From NCBI GenBank assembly GCA_963970005.1, contig CAXAMN010021562.1:682750-746749 (forward strand): a DNA stretch of 64,000 nt, written 5' to 3'. The stretch comes from Durusdinium trenchii. Lineage: Eukaryota > Sar > Dinophyceae > Suessiales > Symbiodiniaceae. The notes below the pieces were generated by a model. The model was not told the DNA's origin and did not search any database. It saw only the letters and a program-made list of their open reading frames with translations. Positions 33,533 to 45,023 of this stretch are shown here, in pieces. Numbering within the stretch: the stretch's first letter is position 1; each line of letters opens with the position of its first letter. The position numbers were made by a program, and so were the translations under genes.

Positions 33533-33975
33533 CTGCGGTCCGATGCGTCGCAACCGGTGTCCACGGACGCGGTGTCCCGAGCCAACGCCGTTGTCTCCGA
33601 GGGTGGCCGTGATGAAGGTGTCCATGCGATGTTCGGAGATGAACGAGGTAGCATTCAACATGTGATCCAAAATGATGTGCTATTATCTATTACCACGACA
33701 TATCGGATTATTATATGATGTGATATTTATCTACGAGATCCATCCGATATGTCGTGCATATTGCGAATCGGATTTCATATACGTAAATTAGGTAATATGT
33801 TCTCATGGATCTTCTGGGAGAGAAAGACCATGGAACCCCCCCAGGTAACAAGGTCTGCTCACCATTGCTAATATGTTTTTCGGGACCTTCTGGCCTTCGT
33901 CCACCTTCCTAGGCTGGATTTCTCTTCTGCTGCAGAGCATCCCATCCCATTCTCACAGAAGCATCAGTGACTCAC

Positions 33976-34053
33976 TCCTCTTGGCGCCTGAGCGCTTGCT
34001 CCTTGGAGGCCAAGGCAGCCTCCAGTCGCTCCTGTAGCACCTGCAGTTCGTTG
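33976..34053 (-). CDS. Coiled-coil exon
   Basis: The frame reads NELQVLQERLEAALASKEQA, then LRRQE, ending near GAGGA followed by GTGAGT. An inner acceptor (GAACTGCAG) would start it at VLQERL and give 63-65 nt. Strong heptads with Leu/Ala core. Confidence 0.6.
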
Positions 34054-34393
34054 CTCCAGGCAGGGGAGCAGCCCCGGAATGCCAGAAGAGATAATTCATC
34101 TATGCATGCTCGCACACAAAACTCAAGCAAGGCTATCTTTCTGAGAGGGTGACCAAGATTTAGTCTTGCAAAAGGTTGATCACCGAATCACTGAGGGCCT
34201 ATGCAGGTTTGCTCCATTGATCAACAGTCTCATTCAAATTCCTCTGGCAGTTTCTGCTATGTGGAGTAGAATGCAAAAAAACATTGCATGTTCTCCCATC
34301 ATTCTCCTGCTTCTGTGCATCGCTGCGCGCTCTGAGAAAACCATGCAACACCGACACCATGGGTCCACACCTCCGCCTCGGAGGGGCGCTCAC

Positions 34394-34470
34394 TAAGGGC
34401 GGCTCGGTTCTGGTTCTGCAGGGTGACCTGGGTGTGCGCCAGGGTCGCCGGGCCGCTTTTGGGGGCGCGG
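34394..34470 (-). CDS. Candidate exon, helical
   Basis: Acceptor GCGAGACCTCAG and donor GCCCTTA followed by GTGAGC bound a frame reading APKSGPATLAHTQVTLQNQN then RAAL. The second half is helix-forming. Phase to the next exon does not match with these borders, so one is approximate. Confidence 0.5.
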
Positions 34471-34987
34471 CTGAGGTCTCGCCGAGGGTGTTTGCGACTC
34501 TACTTTCGGTCTCAAACCTTCTCACTTTTGCAACTTCATAACTTATTACATATTCGATCATATTCATGTCGCTCCGCGACGAAATGCACACTGCCCCCGC
34601 ACGGGGACAATATCAGATTATCAGAATGGTGCGTCGGATTGATTCATTGAACCCGTTATGAACACCTTACAGTATTTCTGGGCAATGTTCGCCTTGTTGG
34701 TCCATGTTGAAGTCAGCTTGGCCCAAGTTTGAGATCTGCTCGTTAGCAATGGCCGTGGCCCATTGATAGGTCAAGAGGCAATCTTGGTCTTGAGGAAGTC
34801 GATCGTTGTGTCCTGGAAGCTGAGCATGCAGGTCTGCTGCCATAAGCAACAACACTTCGTGCTATCAGCAACCGTGCTTCACAGGTCAGCAGCCAACTAA
34901 CTAACCAGCTTCAAATCATCAGACTCACCAGTCACCTTCATTCACCCATCTTCACGACTCCCACCCGACGTCATCCGACGGGAGGAC

Positions 34988-35124
34988 GTCGTGCCCGTCG
35001 TGCCTTGTGCTGTCGCTCCTCTCGAAGCTTGGCCAACTCCGACTCGCGGTGCCGCAGCAGCTGCAGCAGCTCCGTCTGCGTCCGTCCCGCAACTCCGTGC
35101 ACCCGGTTTTCGAGAACGCAGCCT
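34988..35124 (-). CDS. Coiled-coil exon
   Basis: After acceptor CTGTCCATAG the frame reads GCVLENRVHGVAGRTQ, then TELLQLLRHRESELAKLREE and RQHKARRARR. The helix ends in a basic stretch. A 22-codon core (TELL... to ...EERQ) starts right after an internal AG (GGACGCAG), which would match the 66-nt exon series, although no donor is obvious at its end. Confidence 0.6.
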
Positions 35125-35545
35125 CTATGGACAGCCCAAAGCCACTTGATTACAAGTAGATTTCCCGGGTTCAACCAGAAGGAAGAATGACCACCTTGCG
35201 TTTGTGGTAGTAGTACAATGTGAAACACTATGTCACTATGAAACATGTTGAAACTATATGAGCAAAATTGAGCAAAACTGCTGCCAAAACATCTGGGTAC
35301 AACCCAGGCTTTTTGAAAAAGGAGACACACCACGAACCAGGGACTGTGCACGACTTCCGCTCCTACACGAAATCCCTTTGGGGGGGACTAGTAACTAGTT
35401 CAAGACTGCTTCATTGCACAGTAGCAAAGAATTGCCGTTTTATGGAATCAACAAAATCTGGGAACGCAACCATCACAAAACACTTTTTCTATTAGTAACA
35501 AGAAGCTATTAGATCCCACAGATTCGGCAGGCACCCACAACCCAC

Positions 35546-35616
35546 CTGGTAAGGCACCGTGGCCATGGCATGGCTTTCCAGCGTCTTCGCCGGGGGTCGC
35601 CGGACAGGCGGGTCTG
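35546..35616 (-). CDS. Well-bounded 71-nt exon
   Basis: Acceptor CTCACCTCTCACAG and donor TACCAG followed by GTGGGT are both strong. The best frame reads DPPVRRPPAKTLESHAMATV then PYQ, Pro-rich and probably disordered. It is the 5'-most exon recognised in this minus-strand series. Confidence 0.55.
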
Positions 35617-35689
35617 CTGTGAGAGGTGAGTTTTCTGCGTCGCTCGTGTGGGCTGAGAGGCCAATCTATCATGGCGCCAAGCCATGCAC

Positions 35690-35780
35690 CTAGTAGCATC
35701 CTGGTTCCTAGCAGTATGGCCAGGAGCCCCGTTCGCAGCTTCTTGTTTCCTAGTAGCGATGCCAGGAGCCCCGAACGTAG
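35690..35780 (+). repeat. CTAGTAG dispersed repeat locus
   Basis: CTAGTAGCATCCTGG, GGCCAGGAGCCCCG, GCAGCTTCTTG and CCTAGTAGCGATGCCAGG. A partial copy lies at 35490-35515. 35790-36900 otherwise has only weak ORFs; 36130-36230 is A-rich. Confidence 0.7.
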
Positions 35781-36916
35781 CGAACCTTGTTGCACCAAGC
35801 CATGCGCCAAGCCATGCATGCTAAAGATAACATCCGAAGGGTCCAAGGGCCAAGAGTCCAAGATGGTCACTACGATCGCTGTTTCATGGAAGTGGTTTTG
35901 CGCACGACATTGAACAAAAGCAGTCCCTGGAATCTGGAGTTTTTTTTTTTTGAGTGGCTGATCAAAGGAGCTCAGCAGTTTATATCAGCAATTGAGTCAA
36001 TCCCAGCACACAAAGGGATGATTGATGACAGTTATAAGTTGGAACCCTACTCATATTGATTGATTGTCAAATGGCTGGAAGCGTTCTGGAAGTTGCTTGT
36101 GATGAAAGAACATTGAGCCGGATAGCCACAAATCCACGAACAATGAATCAAAAAAACTAAAAAATAACATATAAAGAAAATTAAAGAAACATAAATAAAC
36201 TAATATAAGTTAACATTAACAAACAAACTATGCCAAGCAAATTATGATTGAAACAGACTCGGTGGTTTGCCAGACCAACAAACTAAGGCTGAAGAAAATA
36301 TGCTGCATCGCAGCACTTGTTCTTTTGTCTCGGTGTTCGTGGCTTGCTTGTGGCATGCGCTGGCACCAACTGCCTGAGACGGTGGAGATTGTGGCTATTT
36401 GATTCATGGCTGAAACTGCAGTCTGTAATGTATATAATATAAGGTGAATGAGTGGTGTATGTCCGTGGCAACCCACCTCTTGTGAGAAGCCATCATGAGA
36501 AGTAGATGAAGTAGCCTATAGTTTACCGAAACTGTCTTGAAGTCATGATGATCGCAAACGTGTAGAAAGGAACCACAAGTTGAACTGCTGCAAGCACTTC
36601 ACAACACAACACATACACAAAAAGAATATAATCCGAAATTGCCAGTTGCCAGTATTATATAAACATGTATTGAAATCTATTGAATATTGAGATATTGCAT
36701 AATTCCATGGAATAGCCCTTGCTGGCCCATGTCTCCGCGCAAACCCAGTTTCGACCGACCTGAAACGAGTTTCCGCACCTCGCCAAGGGGCCCAAGCATT
36801 GCAAGTCCTCGGCCGTCAGCTACATGATCCGCCCCACTAGTTTTCTTACACTACTAGCGATGGCCTCCAACCTACTGCTGATCCGCTAGTAGAAGATCCT
36901 CCGGTCAACCTTGTAC

Positions 36917-37090
36917 CGGCTAGCGATAGGAATATCGTCGATTTGATGGTGGCTGAGCGTAGGTCGCACGTGCCACCACAAGCACGCGAACAACGCCGGG
37001 ACGCTCTTGGGATGGCGTCCCAGATCTCTTGGGGAGTGACCTTGTGGTCAGGTCTCTTGGCAGAGTCGTAAAACAAGAGTGCATCTTGAA
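36917..37090 (-). CDS. Candidate exon, unknown protein
   Basis: The frame reads LLFYDSAKRPDHKVTPQEIW, then DAIPRASRRCSRACGGTC and LRSATIKSTIFLSLAG, ending at TAGCCG followed by GTACAA. Mixed charge with a Cys/Gly/Arg segment. No domain is recognised. The 5' border is open. A 165-codon plus frame at 37326-37823 downstream is unassigned. Confidence 0.5.
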
Positions 37091-38086
37091 GATGGATTCG
37101 TTCAGCTCTTGGGTCTTCATGCGCTTCTTACACTGGGCTGTCACTGGGCCGCCTGCTTTTACATGCTGCATGTGTAATGCACTTGCTTGCATGGTCTCCA
37201 ATATTTATCAACACGGATCGATATTTGAAAACACAAATTGGTTGGTCAGCTGCTTGGGACAGTAATTTGTGTTCTGATTCTGTTCCAAGGTCCCACAACA
37301 TGTTTTCCTAGTAACTAGTAACTCCTTGTGCAGTGCGGCTCCAAGCTATGCCACTCCTCCTTGCAAAACAAGCCAAGAAGGAACTACAGTGCAAACTGCA
37401 GGCTGCGAAATGTGTCTAAAAACGCTGGCCTGTTATGTACGCTTTGTGAATCTTTGTGATCTATCAAAACAAGGCTTCAGACTACCTGGACTCTCCACGT
37501 TTGGTTCTGTGCTGTACATCAAATCACATCAATCCTCCAAGGGCCAACATAAATACAGTAACTCAATATACAAATACTATACATATTATAGCTCCGGACA
37601 TCTCCGGACTCAGGATAGGAGCCGGTTTGAAAAGGGACACTACAGACTACAGACACTACATTCAAAGCCAAGAATCTTGGGATGTGCCTCTTTTCAGCCT
37701 AAGGCTGGGGCGAACGTAGGAGGATTGCATGGCTTGAGGGGTCATCTGCGGTCGCCCGGAAAAAGGAACATACATGATACCGGCGGGACTAGTGGCACCC
37801 ACACACCCCAAACCACCTACTAGTACTGTAGAGAGAGCTGTAGAGTATTAAAGTGAATCAGGTGGACTAAGATCCAGAACATGCATCAATGAAGGCAAGA
37901 GGCCTTGTTCGGAGGGCAGCAACAGAATAACCAATGAAGATCATGATGTACGTTTGTTGAACAAATTCTCCGTCGATGTTCACGCTTGACGATGGCCATC
38001 GCTCATAGGGGCATGTACATGTGCACTTAAATGTGCCTTTATACACAAAGAGTTGACCCATCATGGACTTAGCGGCAAAGGAGTCC

Positions 38087-38160
38087 CTACTAGCGATGGC
38101 CTCCACCCTAGTAGAGATGGCCTCCACCCTAGTAGAGATGGCCTCCAACCTAGTTGGAAT
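38087..38160 (+). repeat. 22-bp tandem CTAGTAGAGATGGCCTCCACC
   Basis: Three to four tandem units of 22 bp based on CTAGTAGAGATGGCCTCC. A single related copy is at 36850-36895, linking it to the CTAGTAG family. Confidence 0.8.
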
Positions 38161-38214
38161 AAACCGCATACCGTCCAATTGTGCTTGACAACAAATTGCA
38201 GTCCAGGGATGCCC

Positions 38215-38351
38215 TTAGTGTTGGAACCAACTCTCCGGGTCGTTTGCCACCTCTTCAGGGAACGGGCAAAGGGCCTCCCCACCGACCGATGGTGACCAGC
38301 CGCGCCAAGCCACGCGTGCCAAAGGCGCCTCTCCAGGTGCCATTCCAAGCG
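38215..38351 (-). CDS. Candidate exon, unknown protein
   Basis: Acceptor CTCCTTGCCTGCTCAG with a good pyrimidine tract opens a frame reading LGMAPGEAPLARVAWRGW, then SVGGEALCPFPEEVANDPES, to a stop after WFQH. High third-position GC. Another minus frame is also open. No family is recognised. Confidence 0.45.
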
Positions 38352-38419
38352 CTGAGCAGGCAAGGAGCGGAAGAGGGTCAGGCGGTCGAGGGCAGGTAAA
38401 AGCTCGCCCAGGTGAAATC

Positions 38420-39370
38420 CTGACGGTCTGAAAGACAGTCTGAAATGGCAATGGATTTGGAGGCCTGAAGAGGGTCCCCAAGGACCACCCCCAAGAAGGA
38501 CGATGGTCATGTCAAAACCACGACTGGGAGACCTCTTATCAACACAAAGATTCACACTTGACGTAAACATGTGTCATCTGGCAGTGACCAAAACACAACT
38601 TTTCTCTCTGGCCGGGGCAGCCCAAGGAATCAATCATGTCGCCATCTGAAGCAAGGCAAACTGCACGGCAATCATACGTGATGATAATGATATGTTTTGA
38701 CCTTACACAGTTGCCCAAACAAAACAAGTATCAGTCCTTCTCGAATGTTGAATGTGTTCATCAAGAACTATGAAGATGTTCAACACATTGAGATTAGGAA
38801 AAACAAAGAAAAACAATTGGTATTCGAATATACTGTATTTGATATTATTTGATAGTCTTTGCATCAAAACCCTCAAACCCGGCCATTGGAGATGTCACAT
38901 TTTGCTACAGCCAACAAATGGAGATGTCTCACTGTCTCACCAATCGGACCCTACTGAGTGGGGTGAGGCCCGGTGCGGAATTGAACACACACACACACAC
39001 GATAGAATTCCAATTCTCCTGAATCGAGGACCGCTCGCATGAGGCGATGGCTTAGATCACTTGGCTTCAACACGGCCTCTTCGGACGGGCGTCTTCGTGG
39101 GTTAAGGACGGGCGTCTTCGGTGGAGTGGACTTTTTGTTGTTCAATGTTTTTGGTTTCTCATCCCCGCTTCATGGGGCCTCCTGCTCTGTTGTTCAAGGG
39201 GCCCCCAAAACAATGAAAATGCCCACACCTTTCTTGATAATGAAGCTAAGTTTATTCTTAAAGGGAACGGGAGTTTTACACAACATCTCTTATTCAACTC
39301 GTATACTTGTATTTGTTGCATGTTTTGAAATTCCAAACCAAGGATCTTCCCTTTCCCCACCCATTGTGAA
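38420..39370. other. No supported gene
   Basis: A (CA)n run lies at 38986-38999. Plus and minus ORFs at 39039-39441 overlap each other and have no domain. Confidence 0.3.
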
Positions 39371-39375
39371 TATGT

Positions 39376-39645
39376 TTGCTTGTGAGACTTCCACCAGAGT
39401 ATGAAACAAATAAGACTTCGGATATCGTCGCATGGACTCAATTAAAGCAAAGACTAGGCCGAGGGTCAAAAATTATGGGCTTCTATATGGAAGCTGACCG
39501 TTGGAGGCCACGAGTAGCACGTTTCAAAGGGCGTAGTGTCAAAACCCGATTGAGACTTTTTGGGGGGAGAAAACAACCTGAGAAGCTGCAAAACGAAGCC
39601 AGCGCTTCCCTTTCTCGACAACTGCGCGTCGAAGCAAGCAAATGA
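39376..39645 (+). CDS. Possible gag-like fragment, 89 codons
   Basis: The frame begins LVRLPPEYETNKTSDIVAWT, then QLKQRLGRGSKIMGFYMEAD and a basic tail, ending in TGA. L-x-R-L-P-P-E-Y-E is reminiscent of the helix pair in Copia-type gag (UBN2) proteins, where a sLPpeYe motif is common. No zinc knuckle follows and the flanks show no LTR, so this is a weak call. It could equally be an ordinary exon. Confidence 0.35.
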   Translation: MLVRLPPEYETNKTSDIVAWTQLKQRLGRGSKIMGFYMEADRWRPRVARFKGRSVKTRLRLFGGRKQPEKLQNEASASLSRQLRVEASK

Positions 39646-39649
39646 GCTC

Positions 39650-40660
39650 GCGCAACTGCTTGCGGCCGCGTGTCAAATCTCATTCATGTCTTGTTCTGCC
39701 CACACAGAGGTAACCATGTTAAAACAAAAACCTGCGCTTCCTGGCAATTGAGGGATTCGGTGTCATTTTGCCCGGAAATTTCCTCTGCACAGGGGGGGGT
39801 TTGGATGGAATCCGATGTTATTTCCACTGTCTGTGCAGTTGTTTTTTGTGCTTTGCCAAGTGCGGATGGTACACTGCATCCACTGTGTTGCACATCAAGA
39901 GCACCCCAGCTTGCTTTACTCATTGTCCATTGCTTGATTCCTTAATCCAAAAAAGAAACACCTCTGAAACACTGAGCTGAAATGGACTGAACGTCAAATG
40001 TAACATGCTTGGAGCAAAGGTCAAGAGTTACAGGAACTACAATTTTGGTTTGAATTAGTTTCAAAAATGTCCGGTTGGACATGGAATGGGAGGTCTCACT
40101 GTGGGAAGTGCAGCGTGGCCACATGAACGGGACTTGCTTTACAGGTTGACACTGGATCTGATTCACTAAGGTTGAGCATGACCCTACCTATGGTCTGGTT
40201 TTCATCAACTATTGCTGGGTGCTCGATAATTGACATCACCGGTTCATCATTGCACCCACAAGTGTGATAGACCTTCAGAAATGGCCAGTGAACAATGGAG
40301 ATACCAAAAAGTCCAAGGGGTACATTGTGTACACCGATTGAACTAATCATAGAAGTGGAAAACCACCTGTTGGGGCTATGCCATCCACTTCTATGCTTAT
40401 TTCGGGGAGTGTGCACCTAGACATACCGCCTATAAACCCTAAGGGTTGGATTATGGAAACATATTGCATATGGACCCTTGACTGACCTTCCAAATCCTCA
40501 CCTGAGTCCCCTTCAGGTGTCCACAGTCGACCACTCTGGTGCAAGCAGAAGCATGCCCACAAGATTGAATCCAGCCCTTGAACGTGCCCAAAACTAAGGT
40601 CAGGCAGGTGGCTTATTTAGTTTAGTTTTAATCCTATAGTCGTTTGCATGTTGCTCTGAA
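39650..40660. other. No supported gene
   Basis: Several short ORFs on both strands (39670-39945, 40416-40096) without domains or splice support. Confidence 0.3.
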
Positions 40661-40665
40661 GCTAG

Positions 40666-41340
40666 CCTGGGTCCGTATAAATACTATGTTACTATACCTC
40701 TTACACACCTACACAAGTTCAAAGCACGAATGAGACTTCAAAGCTGTGGATTGCTGCGCGTGTGTAGAGGCTATCGAGCGGTTGACGGAAAGGGAATTTG
40801 AAGTACTATACCTGGTAGCTGCAAGCAAGGTGCCAACTACACCTTTATTTTCAAGGTGGCCTGAACAGAGTGTTTCAAGGCAGCAAACCGTGGTCTCAGG
40901 CCACCTTGAATTTAGCTTGAAAACCACAGCTACATAGCTACCCTAGGTGTCTATACCTAGCAAGGTGCCAACTACACCTTTATTTTCAAGGTGGCCTGGA
41001 CAGAGTGTTTTAGGGCAGCAAACCCTGGTCTCAGGCCACCTTGAATTTAGCTTGAAAACCACAGCTTTGAAGCCNNNNNNNNNNGCGCGCCATACCCGGG
41101 AACAGAACTGTAGCTACTTGTAGCTACCTGGGTCCGTATAAATACTATGTTGCTATACCTCTTACACACCTATACAAGTTCAAAGCACGAATGAGACTTC
41201 AAAGCTGTGGATTGCTGTGCGTGTGTAGAGATTCTCAAGCGGTTGACGGAAAGGGAACTTGAAATACTATACCTGGTAGCTGCACTATGGCTACCCTAGG
41301 TCTCTATACCTTGCAAGGTGCCAACTACACCTTTCCATTC
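40666..41340 (+). repeat. Direct and inverted repeat block with gap
   Basis: A unit starting CCTGGGTCCGTATAAATAC occurs at 40666 and 41127. A sub-unit starting GCAAGGTGCCAACTACACC occurs at 40825, 40960 and 41313. Inside two of them, TTCAAGGTGGCCTGA faces its exact complement TCAGGCCACCTTGAA (40850-40864 with 40896-40910). The second pair (40985-40999 with 41031-41045) has one change. Ten N at 41075-41084 interrupt it, so copy number is uncertain. Confidence 0.85.
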
Positions 41341-41639
41341 AGATGATGCAAATGATGCATTTGGCATTTCTTGCATCACCACCCCTCAAAAATCACCTCC
41401 AACACAACCTCAAAAAACCTTCCCTCGAAGCACCCTCCTCCCCCAGCATGTGCCGAGTTGACGTATACCTTTCTCGGGCCACCCCCCAGACCCCCTAACT
41501 ACTCACTTCGTTCGCCAGACACAACTCCGCTAGCGCCTTCTACGAAGGCTGGCTTTCGTAATATGGTCTTTATACGAGGCACGTTTAGCAAAAGTGGGGA
41601 TTGCATCGGGAGATTCTACTAGAAAATAATTCACATGGA

Positions 41640-41860
41640 TCTTGAAGGATTCCACATATCTTGCATGGTCTCACTGCATGGGCTACTTTTGAAGCGACAC
41701 TTGCCCCAAAGCTTAAGATTGTCTGCCTCAGCGAGGGCTTGCTCCATCTTCCTCTTGCCATGTCTTCTCTTTTCTTGCCGAAACAACAAGGGCTGGTGGC
41801 TTCATCGATGTCATGGTCATTGTCATCAAAGGCATCCCGGCTTATTTTCCTCTTGTTTGT
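41640..41860 (-). CDS. Candidate exon with Cys motifs
   Basis: The minus frame reads ISRDAFDDNDHDIDEATSPC, then GKKREDMARGRWSKPSLRQT and HAVRPCKICGILQDPCE. C-x2-C-x6-C near the end suggests a metal site. A second minus frame (EQALAEADNLKLWGK) is also coding-like, so the frame is not certain. Borders are unresolved. Confidence 0.4.
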
Positions 41861-41952
41861 ATTTGTTTGTTGCTCCAGCCTTTCATGACACCTGTCGACT
41901 CAGTTGGATTTCTTCCAGGCCGATGCCAAACAACAAAAAAACAATACCCTGA

Positions 41953-42935
41953 CAATTTAATTCAAAGTTGTATCGAAACATGCTAGATACAATCCCCAAC
42001 TATACTCTATATACGACAGTTACAGTAGCTTCCAGGTCTCATATAGTCTAGCTTTCACTTCGTGGAACGCTCCACACTCTGCTCCACTCTCCCGCCCGTG
42101 GTCCACGCGTTTCTGCCTCGCAAGCGTCTTGTGCCAGGGCCAATGATGCAGGGTCCAGCTGGGCACTGGTCGCCAAGTACAAGGCCTGAGGCCTCAGAAA
42201 AAATGTGAAAACAGACACAAGGAGAAGCACCACCGATACAGAATCACCTGAAAGCTGGGCAGTTACATCAAAAAGCCATCGTGCCAATTCCCATAGATAC
42301 TAGAAAACAGGGACTTCTATTACGCGACTCCGACCCAATGCCAATGTCAGCTTGTTCGCTGGGCCAAACCCATTCAAGGTAGTCGCAAGTTAGGGAACCC
42401 ATGTAAGAATTCTAAGAGGCCTAGGAATGTCATCCCGATCTCGACATCACCCCCCAAACAAAAAAAGAGGGATCCGAGTCTGCCCTTGTGGCCAGCCACT
42501 GAATCCGGGATGTCCAGCATGAGAAGCATCTCGGACATCCACCATTGACGTACCATGACCACATATGACCACCACAACTCTTAGGAACACCGCCTGGGAT
42601 GAGAGAAAAGCGACCATCACCAAGTGACTTTCAGGGTGTGGCCCCCTTCCTGGGTCCTGCTGCATCATGACCTTCTGAACCCTTCTGCATTGAGCACAGG
42701 CCAAAATTATCCAAAATTCAAAGATGCTCAACCCGTAGAGAATAACCTTGAAGAATCACACACAACAGTCGACACAGGGCACAGGGTATCCGTTCGCAAA
42801 CAAATACCTTGCCAACGGGTCGTTATAAAATCACATGTCCGGATCAGCAAATCATAAAACAAGCTACTGAGGTCTCTAGCCACCAAGCATTTTCGCTATC
42901 TATCCTTCGGCATCTGCATACTGTTGTTGGTATTT
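41953..42935. other. Two weak minus-strand ORFs
   Basis: 42287-42048 contains a hydrophobic segment (VSVVLLLVSVFTFFL) and an Ala/Glu-rich tail. 42577-42374 reads EMLLMLDIPDSVAGHKGRLG, then a hydrophobic end. Either may be an exon; no splice borders were found. Confidence 0.3.
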
Positions 42936-42938
42936 CCA

Positions 42939-43217
42939 AAGGGGAATCTCCCTGAATCTCCCGCCAGGACCATTTCCACCCCAGGCGCCAGCGACTGGCG
43001 CGTTCGTGTGCCCGCAGCAGGCTGCTGCGGGCGATCCGATCCAATGGTCGATCCCGTGCAAGGTGCAAGGCCTGTGCAGTCGGCAGGCACGTCTGGCATA
43101 GTGAAGGATGGACCCAAGATCTTTGGCAAGGCTTCACAAGTGGCACCAAACGCACTGTTGGATGTTTACATGTTTTGTCCTGCCGGGGCTCCTGATAGTT
43201 CCAAGATGTTTCACTAA
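42939..43217 (+). CDS. Candidate terminal exon
   Basis: After an AAAG acceptor the plus frame reads NLPESPARTISTPGASDWRV, then SGIVKDGPKIFGKASQVAPN and YMFCPAGAPDSSKMFH with TAA. Third-position GC is high in its first half. A competing minus ORF is less even in composition. No domain is recognised. Confidence 0.4.
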   Translation, partial: KGNLPESPARTISTPGASDWRVRVPAAGCCGRSDPMVDPVQGARPVQSAGTSGIVKDGPKIFGKASQVAPNALLDVYMFCPAGAPDSSKMFH

Positions 43218-43377
43218 GTCCTTCTGTCAGAACTGTTCCAGTCATGGCCAGTCATGGCCTGCTGCCACTGAGCTGAAGTGGCCAAAGAAGTGAAAACAAG
43301 GCTCATGGACTGCGCATCCTGGGACCCCCAATCCGATGAGGGCAAAGCGGCGAAGAGAGTCATCCCCGAAGTTGGTT

Positions 43378-43432
43378 GGGAAGGGTTGGTTGGTTGAACA
43401 GTTGGTTGGTTGGTTGGTTGGTTGGTTGGTTT
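43378..43432 (+). repeat. (GGTT)n tetranucleotide run
   Basis: GGTTGGTT repeats with two interruptions. 43440-44200 has only weak ORFs. Confidence 0.9.
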
Positions 43433-44211
43433 CTTGGTGTGTTCCATCTTTTAGTCTTACTGTGTATATAAATATATGTCCTGTGCGGTTGGTCTCATTG
43501 TTTTTCAGATACAGCACCAGCACCAATTCAAGCGCTGCGACTAGGGGTCTTTTGGCTCCCCGTTTTGAGAATAACTTTGGAAGGCTGATCGGAAAATCAT
43601 GTGAATATGTTTGGAAGTTGGGGTGCAAAAACCCATAGCAGTAGCAAAACGCAAGCAAACAGCTGTAGTATTCTTTGCGAGCTATATGTTTGAACCACAC
43701 ATACTACCCGCAACCGGTTTCTTGAATATCTATGGCCAGCATCCTAACCCGCTCAACGTACCGACCCAAACTAGCAGGATACGAACAGGCTCCGGGTTGA
43801 GAAAAAAGTGCTTTTTTGTTCACATTCCTCGCAAATTCAAAGATAATTACAGTTTATAGACAAATAAATATTGGATAGTGAACATCTGCGTTAAAAGTGA
43901 ACTTCTCCTGTAAACAGCACCTACACTGTTTTGATAACCAAACGAGAAGCTCCTGAATGAATCAAGGTGATTTTTGGGATCCTCGAAACATGAACATTCA
44001 CACGACCGATCGGGTAGCCGGGTAGCAAAACCAACCGTGCTTTCATGTGCTTTCCGCAAAGAAAGATTGCAGCAGTCGAAGCAAAACGGGTCAAACCAAG
44101 AGAATCCGCATTGATTTGCGGGTTTTCTACCGAGGACCTACGGCCGGGCAGTTCGTGGACGGTACTTAAGCTTTGAACCTAGCTTTGACATGCACCCAAA
44201 CGTTAGTTCAC

Positions 44212-44344
44212 CTGTGAGGCCATAAGAGGCCATACACCAAGCTTCCACTGCTGAAGCCAAACGTGGGTCAAAAAGGAGCTGCAAAGCCTCCCAGTTGGCA
44301 ACTGGGACCCCGGAGGGACGAAGCGCAGACCACACTTTTGCCAT
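44212..44344 (-). CDS. Likely first coding exon
   Basis: An ATG opens MAKVWSALRPSGVPVANWEA, then LQLLFDPRLASAVEAWCMAS and YGLTG, ending at CTCACAG followed by GTGAAC, a canonical donor in phase 1. Composition and borders are good. It would encode the N-terminus of an unknown protein whose later exons lie below 44.2 kb. Confidence 0.55.
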
Positions 44345-44611
44345 CGAGTTCGTTAGACTTCACCATAGAATTTATAGTAATTTATAAATGTATAAAGTTT
44401 AATGATGTTCTATGTCAGCCCAAGAGAACCTCCGATCTGTACATGTCTCGTGTCTCCACACATTCCCGCATCGAAGAAAAAGACAAACAAAAAAGAAAAC
44501 ACGCCTGCTGCCATTGAGTAGCGCGCTCTTGGCTCGCCAAGGTGGTTCCCAAGGAGGTCGGATCTGCCTGGCCTGGTCACAGGTCGTCACTGTTCAACCC
44601 CGGACTCTCAG

Positions 44612-44740
44612 AACAAGGACGCTACTAGGATCTACTAGGTGGAGGCCCGCTAGTAGGGTCGAGGCCATTACCACTAGTAGCAAGAAGCTACTAGGGGCTC
44701 TTGGCATCGCTACTAGGAGCGACCGGACGCTACTATGGAC
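44612..44740 (-). repeat. CTAGTAG dispersed repeat locus (largest)
   Basis: Six or more reverse-oriented modules (GGACGCTACTAGG, GCAAGAAGCTACTAGGGG, GGCATCGCTACTAGGAGC and others). The plus ORF across it is probably an artefact. Confidence 0.75.
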
Positions 44741-45023
44741 TCTCGCCGTCTCAAAGCCTTCAGTCTCGCGAAACGGTGAGGGGACGTGGTGATGCGTGGT
44801 GCGGTCCTCACAGCGGCGTCCCGAAGTCCTGCGGCCTGCGGTGTCTTCCCCAACTCGCGCGGGCGTGGTGAAGAAGCCAAGAGCTAAATCCCATCGGGAG
44901 GCATTGCGGCCTGGGAAGGAGGGAAAGGGGATGGGGATGGTCTCAGAATTGGTGTGAAGGACCTGGGAGGGACTCTACAGACTCCCAGATTGAGCATCGA
45001 CATCAAATGGTTCTTCAAGCAAT

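Noticed and set aside
33344..33718. 124-codon plus ORF
   Set aside because: Antisense to a better-supported 66-nt coiled-coil exon with splice signals on the minus strand.
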